From: Ananas comosus
Lineage: Eukaryota; Streptophyta; Magnoliopsida; Poales; Bromeliaceae
Reading direction: 5' to 3'
NCBI RefSeq assembly: GCF_001540865.1
Contig: NC_033631.1
Coordinates: 6,208,392 to 6,272,391 of the forward strand
DNA: 64,000 nucleotides
Part shown: positions 10,797 to 20,410 of the stretch, piece after piece
How positions within the stretch are numbered: position 1 is the stretch's first letter
How the letters are laid out: each line of letters begins with the position of its first letter
Position numbers and translations under genes: made by a program
The notes under the pieces: model-generated
What the model saw: only the letters and a program-made list of their open reading frames with translations
The model's database searches: none
Told to the model about the DNA's origin: nothing

Positions 10797-13700
10797 TGTC
10801 ACGCCCCGCGACCAACCGCCTATTTGGACAGGGTCGCGGCGCCGACGACAGACCGCCGAACGGACCGGGGATTCCTTTGTACGCGGACAGAGTCTCCCCA
10901 ATACGTCCAAGGCGTCGCAATCCAAACAATCAACGAATGTTCCAACTAGGAACGGATATCAATCCAGATTGCATAAGGAAGTATCAAATACATAATCTAC
11001 TTGCTATTACAATCATTAATTTTACAATCACTTTTTACATCACAGTTTCTGTTTACATTTTTACTTCCAAATTACAATCTCGCTATTACATCAGAGTTAT
11101 CAAGTTTGATACATTTTCTTTTCTTGTCTTCTAGACCCCTAAGCTAGACTGTCTCAGGGTACTGCTACCTCGGTCTCTGTGGTGGGGCGCTATCTACTGA
11201 GCTACGCCCTCGCCTCGCGCCGCCGCGCCACACACGAACAACCTGAAAACACCCCAAAACCACGTGGGGTGAGAACCAACACCATGGTTCCCAGTGGGTA
11301 CGGCCACCCAAGGGAAAAGCTCGACCGATAGGTCCGAGGAGGCACTGCAACATGTTAGTTCAACAATATAAACAGATATATATATTCAATTGAAATACAT
11401 GCCATGCCTCACGATATGCGATATGAAAATCATGCAACAACTAGTAGATCATTTGAATTCTACTTTTACTTGGCTACTTTAGCTCATAACTTTACTCTAT
11501 GGTTTCTATTACCTTAGGATCACAACACTAACCACTGGCTTCTAAGGTTTCTATTACCTTAGCTCAAGCCTCTATCTCTAGCTCATAAGGGTTCCTCTAC
11601 CCTATCATAGCTAACCACCCGACTCGGTTTCGAGTCAATCAATCGCGGATAGTCCGTGCACTATCTAGCTCGAGGTGAAGGAACTCTCACATGCACCTCA
11701 GCTGGCAACAGCTCACCGTACTCCTGTCCTAGCCGTCTGGCGGCGAACGAATCGCACCTCACCCAACAACGGCCTAGGTCCATGACTTAGCCACCCGGCG
11801 GCGAAATCGTCGCACAAATGTCACGACAGTGGTTCAATCAACAAGCGGTAGGATCCACAAACTGGCTAACCATCCGGCGGCGAAATCGTCGCACACGCCA
11901 CGACAATGGTTCTTTAGCCCTTGGGCGGCGAAATCGTCGCACACACCCGACACCACTTTGGGTGTATCTTTTTAGCCTTGGGATTCCGGAATCCATTTCA
12001 CATCACATTGGGGTTGGTCTTAACCCTATGGAATTGACCTCTCTAGGTCTAAGCTTTTACTCAACCTAAGCTCACCCCTTAGGTTTATTGCTTTCACATT
12101 CTTAACCTAAGTTTATTACACTAGGATCATTATTCTTTCCAACCTAAGTTCACTTGACTCTAGGTTAAGTACCTTTCATTTCACGACCTATGTTTATTAA
12201 CACTATGTTAGATGCCACTCGATCTAATTCACATACTAATTGTCCAATCAAGCATTCTACTCATTCTAGAGTTATCAATTCTCATTTTTCAATGTTATCT
12301 CTCTAATCAAGCTAGAGTTATCAACCAAGTTCATATGCATATATAATCTCACTTTAACTTAATGTCATCAACATGCATTTCATTCTATGCATTATGCTTA
12401 CATGCATTCACATAATTATCTACCATTATTCAACTTGCTCATAATGCATTCTATTTAGCATTTACATCATACTATCAATATGCATTATTTAGCTACATGC
12501 ATCATTTACGTGCTTCATTTACATTTATATGCATCAACATGGATTCTTAGTTTCTTAGACATAAAGGGCGACCTAGTCGCTTCGGTAAGCACAACCCACC
12601 TTAATTTGCGTTCCGATTGCTTGTTGACACTTGCAATCGGCCTCCCGCGGCACCCTTATCCGGCACGGCCCGATACTGCAACTGCGCCTCAACCGTGCTC
12701 CGCTTCGCAGCCCCGAAAATTATAGGTCTTCGGTTATATGCCACGATGCCTCAAATCCATTTCCATGATTTTACGACGTCGCCTCGGCCCTCCAGGCGGA
12801 AACGAAACCTAAACGTCTGTTTCTTTAATAACTTCGCGTAGGCTCGACGAATCGCCGAACCGACTTCGCCAACGCGTTCGTTTACCTAGCAATTAGGTTT
12901 ATACATGATCAATTTAGATCAAAACCCCTCACAAGTAAAAACCCCTCTTTTGATGCCCTAAGATGCAACTATGCAAGAATTCATCATTTTATCTCAAAAT
13001 TCGAGCATCAACCATCTATTTAGCATCTAGGAGTTTCACTAAACCCATTTCTAAGGCATACAAATCGTTACTTAGCAATCTACCATTATTACTAACAAAG
13101 CTTACCTCTCAAACCCATGCTCTCTTCAAGCCAATGGTGAAGAAAAGGAAAGCTTTACCTTTAAGTAAGCTTTTCTCTACCAACTCCACACTTTGGAGCC
13201 AATCCTAAAGAGAGAGAGAGAGAGGTTTCTCTTATGTTGGCTCAAATGGAGAGGAATGAGGGAAATGACATAACACCCTTATATATATATAGGAGGAAAC
13301 TTCACCTCCAAGTAAACTCCCCCAAAACACTATTCACTCCAGGCAGTTCGAAATCTGATATCTTTCGCCGGAACTCCCTGAACATCCGTTTGAGCTCAAA
13401 TTTGACAGTCATGTTCGGTCTCACTTAACGAGTCCAAAGAAATTTTAATATTTCAGTTTCGACCCCGTTTGGTCACCGAAAGCTGTACCGAACTATAATC
13501 TTTATCAGATAGCTTTCGGATTCTAGTTTTCACCTTCCGGGTGTCAGAATGGCATGGAACTTTAAATCTAGCATCATAAAAATATTTATGACATCTTCGC
13601 TAATTTTCATAATTTTCTGACACTGTGCATTTTCTGCTAATTTATCTGCCCTGTTTCTTACAGAAAATTCTAAATCTTCTGTTGTCGCTCCGATTTCAGC

Positions 13701-13881
13701 ACAGGTCATTCCCAACTTATATTTCACTTCTCTAAATCCAATAAAAATAGTATCTCATACTATTTTTATTTATTTTCACTTTTATATTTAAAATCCGGTA
13801 TGTTACATTCCGCCGCAACCTCACCGGAGCCATTTAAATGTACACGGTAACTTCATAGTTTTAGAAGTCCGGTACCTTACA
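10797..13881 (-). mobile_element. Nested LTR unit, reverse orientation, internal region deleted
   Basis: It is flanked by CTATC (10792-10796) and CTATG (13882-13886); the 5' LTR shows CTATG uninterrupted, so one copy has mutated. The plus strand starts TGTCACGCCCCGCG and ends CTTACA. Read on the minus strand it begins TGTAAGGTACCGG. After 75 bp, GCGGCGGAA is followed by TGTAACATACCGG (13806 leftwards), the start of a complete LTR of about 3.0 kb. I infer a few dozen bases of the 5' LTR, a large deletion, a PPT remnant, then the 3' LTR. The LTR is the same family as 44587-47831. Four 'CGGCGGCGAA' blocks lie at about 11730-11940. Confidence 0.85.
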
Positions 13882-14680
13882 CTATGAGAATGTAATAACC
13901 CTATATGTGCATGTAAAAAGAGATATTAGTTTAGTGAAGTTAAAGAACAAGTGACATATGACACGAGGAAAATGAAATGTGAGAATGCAAGCTAAAGATC
14001 GCATAAAGATTGATGTAAAGAACACTAGAGCTAGTGTGTGGCATCAAAGAGAACAAATGTGATATAAAGAATGATAAAACTAGAGTTAGCAATGTGTGGC
14101 ATTAAAGAATGACAATTACTAGAGTTAGCAACAAAATGTGGCATAAAGAACAATGGCTAGAGATAGCATTAAATATGGGGCATAAAAGAATGCTAGAGCT
14201 AATGCATGACATAAACGATAGTAAAGAATGTAAAGAACACTAGACTTAGTGTAATGACATGGTCGAAGATAAAGAATGCAAAGAACATGAGATTGACACA
14301 ATGACATTCAACCTTAGAGCTAAGGGTCATTTGTGCATAATTCCTTAGAGTTAAGGAACAGATTGAACTGAACATCCTTAGAGTTAAGGATTGATCATAC
14401 TCGCTATAAGTCCTTGCTCGAGGGCGGTAGCTCCCCCTCGGGCGATAAGCTTCGGAGTTTGTCATCACTGGATTGGTGCTGTTCCCCAGAGAACGGTCCT
14501 AGCGGGAGGAAGCTAAGGGCCCGCGATCATAGATTCTGAGTTCGTGAGTTAATGAGGCGATACCCCGGGGTTAGCCTTGGGATTGAACAAAGAATAAAGA
14601 ACAAAGAATATAGACCATGCATTCTTCATGAGTTATATTGAGCATCATTTTTTATCGCATTGTTCAGGCATATTAGTTGC
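13882..14680 (+). repeat. 3' LTR, second segment, truncated
   Basis: It resumes the 3' LTR at CTATGAGAATG and follows the 5' LTR to TTAGTTGC at 14680, equivalent to about 3867. After that the sequence turns into unrelated AT-rich DNA. Roughly 600 bp of the LTR end is missing. Confidence 0.9.
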
Positions 14681-14828
14681 TTAAATTTAACTATTTAAAT
14701 TTTCAGCAAATGAAACTGTACATTCAGTTTCCAAATAATAGCTAATTACCAACAAAGCTACTAAAATTAGCAATAATCCCATTTTAAATGAGTAGAATGA
14801 AGTAATTTGATATTGATAGATTACTAAC
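14681..14828. other. Short AT-rich segment between elements
   Basis: 148 bp of AT-rich sequence with no feature I recognise. Its last five bases, CTAAC (14824-14828), are the left target duplication of the next element. It continues at 24762 once that insertion is removed. Confidence 0.6.
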
Positions 14829-15439
14829 TGTTGATGCCAAAATTAAAATTAGGCAGGAACGGTTGAGAAGTGGGATGTAACTTCCACGATCATGGCTACA
14901 CCACTCCCCCCACTACTAAAAACTGACCAATAATGTGGGCTGAGAAGACATCACTATAAATAGTAATTTTGAAGCCTGCAATAGAGGTCTTTTCCCCGTG
15001 AACAGAAGACCACCTTTATTTCCTCTACAATTTCTTCGCATTTTCTAGGAGTAGTCTACTTGTAATCTTTTACTTTCTCGCACTTACCGTTTTACCTAGG
15101 AGTAGAGTTAAGTTAGATCAACCGAGTCTGTATGTCCTCAGGCACACTCGACCTTTGTACTGTTCTTGCAAGCTAATTCTAATATATCAAGGCATTCGGC
15201 TCATCAGCCGACCTGAAATCCTTTGTTTTCTATACATTTGGCTCATCCAGCCAGCCGAACCTATTCTGTAATAGAAGATTCCCAACTCGGCTGATCCGAT
15301 CCTTCATCAGCCGAATCACTTGATCCAGTCGAAGGGCACAAACTTCGAGGGTCACTAATCGTAGCCGTTTCGCATCTCGACGCGCTTTTCGAGGAAGATC
15401 TTTGACCGGGCCAAAGAAGAGGGAATTCGGCACCTAATA
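14829..15439 (+). repeat. 5' LTR of the gag-only element
   Basis: It starts TGTTGATGCC and ends CACCTAATA, where the other LTR ends CACCTAACA, so the final CA has mutated to TA. It is nearly identical to 24150-24756. A TATA box is at 14955-14962. A GGCTCATC(A/C)AGCCGA motif recurs at about 15198-15320. Confidence 0.9.
14955..14962 (+). promoter_or_regulatory. TATA box in LTR
   Basis: TATAAATA lies about 130 bp into the LTR and is conserved in the other LTR at 24276-24283. It is the best core-promoter candidate in the element. Confidence 0.6.
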
Positions 15440-15440
15440 A

Positions 15441-15461
15441 TTTTGGCATGCCCAGTGGGAC
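15441..15461 (+). other. Primer-binding site, non-Met type
   Basis: TTTTGGCATGCCCAGTGGGA directly follows the LTR. The form TTGGCA.GCCCAGTGGGAC is seen after LTRs of Tat-like plant gypsy elements. I have not matched it to a particular tRNA. Confidence 0.6.
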
Positions 15462-15493
15462 ACACTTAGGTTTTCCCAATCTAGATTTTGTCC

Positions 15494-16557
15494 TATGGCT
15501 GACGATAATGCTATGAACCTCCGGAATAGAGTCATTCCCAGGCCTTCAAGGAATAACCAAGCTAGTAGCGCCGAAAATGCGAATGAGAATCAGGCGGTAC
15601 TACCTATTGGAGGAGAGATTAGTGAATAGTCGGCTCATCAAGAGTCGAGTCTAACTCAGGTACTCAACCAGATGACCCGAGTCCTGCAAACTGTAGATCA
15701 AAATATCCATCAAAGTACCGCTCAACTAGACACGGTGCTGGCTGCTATCACGGCCTACAATAAAAATATTGTTCGAATCAGACAGTTATTTACCCAAAAC
15801 GAGCAACCTTACGGGGGCAACAGGGCCCCTAAATGTGTTGGTGCAACAAAATCCCGTCACGTCGGTGGTCTCATAGGCACAACCGCAAATAGCACCTTTC
15901 CAGGCTTCTTATAGGCCGGCGAATATAAACGCCAGCCCACAGTCGAAGATTGCATCGGGTTTACCTCCTTTACCAGCTTACCAGCCCCAAAACGTGGGCG
16001 TAAGGGCTGGAGGCCAAGGCTCCAACAGGTTGTAGGAACTAAACTCTGTAATGCAAAATTACGGACCGCCTTCAGGGCCGAATGTGGTTCCGGCCCCGGT
16101 TTCTGCTTCGGCAGCAAGAAATAATGAGTTATACGCTCAAATAGGAGAGGTGATTCGAAACACATTTGATATAGGGGCGAGGTCGGCAGTGCGGCTTGTA
16201 TTTAGATCCCCATATCTCGTGAACATCGACGCAGAGAATCTGTATTCGGCAAACTGAAAAATGCCGAAGTTCAACAAGTTCTCGAGCGATGAGACCGAGA
16301 ATACGGTTGAGCATGTAGCCCGGTTCACAGCCCAATGTAGAGAAGCGAGCGCTGACACATTTTTGAAACTTTGATTATTTAACACGTCGTTAACTAAAAC
16401 GGCGTTTACTTGATATGCAAGTTTACAAGCCAATTTCGTCCGAGATTGGGATGAATTGGAAAGAAAATTTTATGAGCAATTATATAGGTCGGAGCCACAA
16501 TTATCAGTTGCCGACTTGGCTTTATACCGACAAAAGTCAGGTGAAACGGTCGAAGAG
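15494..16557 (+). pseudogene. gag: Gag fragment, N-terminal part
   Basis: ATG at 15494 begins MADDNAMNLRNRVIPRPSRN. Several stops follow (the first TAG is near 15628) and the frame changes. A stretch beginning KFNKFSSDETENTVEHVARF near 16265-16325 and ending in a VRDWDELERKFYEQLY stretch at about 16440-16490 looks like the capsid-like region of plant gypsy Gag. The frame is cut at GETVEE (16557), exactly where the AAGAG-flanked insertion begins. Confidence 0.7.
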
Positions 16558-17079
16558 TGTAACGCCCCAAAATTTGACTATAAATATTTAAAAAGATTCC
16601 AAAATGATTTTGAGGGTTATAGCCAGTTTTATATGATTTGAACTCAATTGAGTCTAATCTGTCATTGCACCAACAACCACTTTGGGAAAACTTTTAACCA
16701 TGTTATCGACATCCGATTCAGGCGAAATTGGTCTCGTTGGAAAGATCATCGAGTCATCTTTCTAACGCAACCTGAACCATGTCTGCCGCGAACGAACCGG
16801 CGCCGCCGTAGGTATTTTTAAGGCAAGTGGTCATTCATGGTAGAGATCAAATTTGTTTAAATTTTATTTTAAAATTAGGATTATAGGTTCATGGCTTCCA
16901 ACAGACTCAAGAATCTGTTATTAATTACCCCACACTTTCAGTGTTAGGGAACCCTCGATTAAGAGACTGAATATAAATGCTGATAATAAAAGAGACCGAA
17001 CAGACAAATAAGATTTTATTAATATGATTTGTCGTGTACATGGCTTAAGCAAGGGCATTCCCCCACTTTACATAGATTT

Positions 17080-18295
17080 CATAAAATTAAATACTCAGTT
17101 TATAGACTTGATGGTCATGTCTGAACTTGATTTGCCCGGTTTAGCGACTTGGCGGTCGATTGAAGTTGAGATGCTCAGTTTAGCGGCATGGCGGTCGATT
17201 TTAAATTGAGTTGCTCAGTTTAATGATATGGCGGTCGGTTTGAATTTTGATGATCAGTTTAATGACATGGCGGTCGGTTGAAGTTGAGATGCTCAATTTA
17301 GTGACATGGCGGTTGATTTGAATTATAGTGCTCAGTTTAATGATATGGCGGTCGAATATTCAGTTTAATGACTTAATAGTCATTCGTTCAGTTTAACGAC
17401 TTGACGGTCACATCTGAACATGATTTGCTCGGTTTAGCGACTTGGCGGTCGATTGAAATTGAAGTGCTCAGTTTAGCGACATAGCGGTCGATTTTAGATT
17501 GAGTTGCTCAGTTTAATGATATGGCGGTTGGCTTGAGTTTTGATGCTCAGTTTAATGACATGGCGGTCGATTTAAGTTTTGGTGCTCAGTTTAATGACAT
17601 GATTGTCGAGGGGGTTTGATTTGATTGTTCAGTTTAACGACTTGGCGGTCAAAAGTTCAGTTTGAATGACTTAATAGTCACTTGTTCAGTTTAACGACTT
17701 GACGGTCATATATGAACTTAATTTGCTCTGTTTAGCGACTTAGCGGTCGATTTTAAATTGAATTGCTCAGTTTAGAGACATGGCAGTCGATTGAAGTTGA
17801 GGTGCTCAGTTTAGCGACATGGCGGTCGATTGTTCAGTTTAACGACTTGATAGTCATTTGTTCAGTTTAACGACTTGACGGTCGTTTCTGAACTTGACTT
17901 GCTCAGTTTAGTGACTTGGCGGTCGAAAGGGTTTGGTTTGATTGCTCAGTTTAACGACTTGGCGGTCGAAAGGGTTTGGTTTGATTGCTCAGTTTAACAA
18001 CTTGGCGGTCAAAAGTTAAGTTTGAATGACTTAATAGTCACTTGTTCAGTTTAACGACTTGACGGTCATATCTGAACTTGATTTGCTCAATTTAGCAACT
18101 TAGCGGTCGATTTTAAATTGAATTGCTCAGTTTAGCGACATGGCGGTCGATTGTTCAGTTTAACGACTTGATGGTCATTTGTTTAGTTTAACGACTTGAC
18201 GATCGTTTTTGAACTTGATTTGCTCAGTTTAGCGACTTAGCGGTCGAAAGGGTTTGGTTTGATTGCTCAGTTTACGACTTAGCAGTCAACTTGAG
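17080..18295 (+). repeat. Minisatellite 'ctcagtttarygacttggcggtcg'
   Basis: About 30 or more irregular units of roughly 25-45 bp share a CTCAGTTTAGCGACTTGGCGG-type core followed by TCGATTGAAGTTGA or a variant. Larger blocks also repeat; for example GGTTTGGTTTGATTGCTCAG recurs at about 17928, 17970 and 18250, pointing to higher-order duplication. Confidence 0.9.
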
Positions 18296-18815
18296 ATGCT
18301 CATGAAACTGATTCGTGAAATTAATTCATGCTAAGAGCCCGTTTGTAAAGTCCATTAAATTAATTGATGAAATTAATTCATGATAGGGGACCAATTGGAG
18401 AGCCCATTGAATTGGGTTTTATAAAATTAATTTATGATAAGGAGTCATTTGGAAGGCTTATTAGTTCATGAAATTAATCTATGACAAGGAGGGCCTATGA
18501 AATTAATTCATCGAATTAATTCGTGATAGGGGGCCTATTTGGCAAACCCATAAAATTAATTTGTAGAATTAATTCATGATAAGGGATTCAATTGGAAAGC
18601 CCAAGGAATTAATTCGTAGAATTAATTTATGATAAGGGGCCCATTTGGAAAGTCTGTAAAATTAATTCATGATAAGGGGGCCTATTTTGCAAACCCATGA
18701 AATTAATTCGTAAAATTAATTTATGATAAGGGGTCATTTAGAAAGCCCAGAAAATTAATTCATAGAATTAATTCATAATAAATGGCCCATTTGGAAAGCC
18801 CATAAATTCGGTTTG
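18296..18815 (+). repeat. Minisatellite of about 60 bp, 'aattaattcatgataaggggcc'
   Basis: About eight diverged units contain AATTAATTCATGATAAGGGG followed by CCATTTGGAAAGCCCA. The AATTAATT cores make the array rich in short palindromes. Confidence 0.85.
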
Positions 18816-19025
18816 GGTTGGAGGTATTTGGATGATATAGGTTTGGTAGATTTGGTTGGATTTTATTTGTGAACTTTGGATTTGGATCTTTATTTGTGGA
18901 CTTTCGGTTTTGGATCTTTATTTGTAGACTTTGGGTTTTGGATCTTTATTGGTGGACTTTGTGGACTTTGGGTTTTGGGTCTTGTTTATAGGTTTGGGGT
19001 TTTGGGTTGAGGAATTTATTCATAT

Positions 19026-19027
<2 letters not shown>

Positions 19028-19063
<36 letters not shown>
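19028..19063 (+). repeat. Poly-T tract
   Basis: An uninterrupted run of 36 T bases. Confidence 0.95.
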
Positions 19064-19064
<1 letters not shown>

Positions 19065-19074
19065 TCTTGGTTTT

Positions 19075-19505
19075 GGATCTAAATCTGCATATGGGTTGAG
19101 GTTGGTTTCGGGCTGTACATGTTCTGGGCCTTGGACCCGAATCTGCATGTGGACTTGGATTGGTTTTGGACTTTATATATTCTGGGCCTTGGACCCGAAT
19201 CAGCATATGGACTGAAATTGGTCTTGGACTTTACATGTTCTGGGCCTTGGACCCGAATCAGCATGTGGACTAAAATTGGTCTTGGACTTTACATGTTCTC
19301 GGCCTTGGACCCGAATCAGTGTGTGGACTAAAATTGGTCTTGGACTTTACATGTTCTGGGCCTTGGACCCGAATCAGCATGTAGACTAAAATTGGTCTTG
19401 GACTTTACATGTTCTGGGCCTTGGACCCGAATTAGTGTGTGGACTGAAATTGGTCTTAGACTTTACATGTTCTGGGCCTTGGACTCGAATCTGCATGTGG
19501 GCTTT
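19075..19505 (+). repeat. 58-bp minisatellite, about 7 copies
   Basis: The motif GGACCCGAAT recurs at 19133, 19191, 19249 and 19307, a constant 58-bp period, and continues to about 19490. Units contain GGTCTTGGACTTTACATG and TTCTGGGCCTTGGACCC. Neighbouring units are very similar, so the array is young. Confidence 0.93.
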
Positions 19506-19609
19506 ATTATTTCTTTTTTTTAACTGTTTATGGAATTTATTCATTGAGCCCACAAGTAAATGATGGATTGAACCATTTTCAAATTAAATAACTCAAATTC
19601 ATTTCATCA

Positions 19610-19796
19610 AATTTTCTTGTTCCATTTTTTTTGTTCTTCTTCTTTTTTTTTTTTTGACTAAGAGAAGGAACAACTCTTCTTTTTTTTTTCTGTTTTTTTT
19701 TTTTTTTTTTTTTTTTTCTTTTTTTTTTCTTTCTCTTTCTTCTTTTTGGTTCTTTTTTTCTTTTTTTCTTTTTTTCTTTTGTTGACTGCCAGAGGG

Positions 19797-19840
<44 letters not shown>

Positions 19841-19935
19841 CGAAACCGAGAGAAGGGGTGCCCTCCTTTTCTTTCTTTTCTTTTTTTTTTTTGCTGTTTT
19901 TTTTTTGTGCTTATTCATTTTTTTTTGTCCGAAGT
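19610..19935 (+). repeat. Pyrimidine-rich tract with (TC)n
   Basis: Long T-rich runs surround an uninterrupted (CT)n of about 40 bp (19799-19838). Reading frames through it give only poly-Lys or poly-Phe and are not genes. A second pyrimidine-rich tract lies at about 20740-20850. Confidence 0.9.
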
Positions 19936-20087
19936 ACGAAATTTTGTCTCTCTTTTTTTAAAAAAATATACGAAATTGATCACATTGAGAAATACGATCA
20001 AATCGAATGAAGATGGCGAATCCAAAGAGAACCCTTCCATTTTTTTATTATCATTTTTTTTTTGTCGTTCAAGTACGCAGGATTTAA

Positions 20088-20410
20088 TCGTGTCGAGCCT
20101 ATCATGAAGTTGGCCACTCGATTAATTCTTTCGACCATGTCGAGCTTATCGCGAAGATGGCCACACGGTTTACGTAGCGAAATAAACGGTGCTCGATCAC
20201 CCATTTTGACCATGTCGAGCCTATCGCGAAGATGGCCGGACGGTTTACATAGCAAAATAAACAGTGCTCGATCACCCATTTTGACCTTGTCGAGCCTATC
20301 GTGAAGATGGCTGCACGTTTTACGTAGTAAAATATCCGGTTCGATCAATCATTTTGACCATGTCGAGCCTATCACGAAAATGGCCGCACGGTTTAGAGAT
20401 TAGCGATGCA
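20088..20410 (+). repeat. 75-bp minisatellite, about 4.5 copies
   Basis: Units contain TGTCGAGCCTATCGCGAAGA, TGGCC(A/G)CACGGTTTACGTAG and GCTCGATCACCCATTTTGAC. TGTCGAGC recurs at about 20138, 20213, 20288 and 20362. Confidence 0.9.

Larger units (their letters stand above)
1813..14680 (+). mobile_element. Degenerate Ty3/gypsy chromovirus (Del/Tekay-like), 3' LTR truncated and interrupted
   Basis: The order is 5' LTR, PBS, gag, protease, RT, RNase H, integrase, chromodomain, PPT, 3' LTR. The protease-RT-RNaseH-integrase order marks Ty3/gypsy. The C-terminal chromodomain after the integrase GPF motif marks a chromovirus, and the LTR and protein flavour suggest Del/Tekay. The coding region has at least seven in-frame stops and several frameshifts, so it cannot encode a working polyprotein. 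The 3' LTR is split by an insertion at 10797-13881 and ends at 14680, lacking about the last 600 bp seen in the 5' LTR. A target-site duplication therefore cannot be scored. Confidence 0.93.

Noticed and set aside
11730..11945. 'CGGCGGCGAAATCGTCGCAC' repeats as a possible regulatory array or gene
   Set aside because: They are short repeats inside an LTR, found also at 45600-45810 and 59460-59670. No frame persists, so they are noted only as LTR features.
18931..19331. Trp/Leu/Gly-rich repeated open frames
   Set aside because: They are frames through the 58-bp minisatellite, open in several frames and on both strands.
19658..19961. Open frames of poly-Lys/Glu or poly-Phe/Ser
   Set aside because: They are translations of poly-T and (CT)n tracts.
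17080..20410. Tandem arrays that might suggest CRISPR-like repeat-spacer organisation
   Set aside because: Units are contiguous minisatellites without unique spacers or cas genes, in plant retrotransposon DNA.
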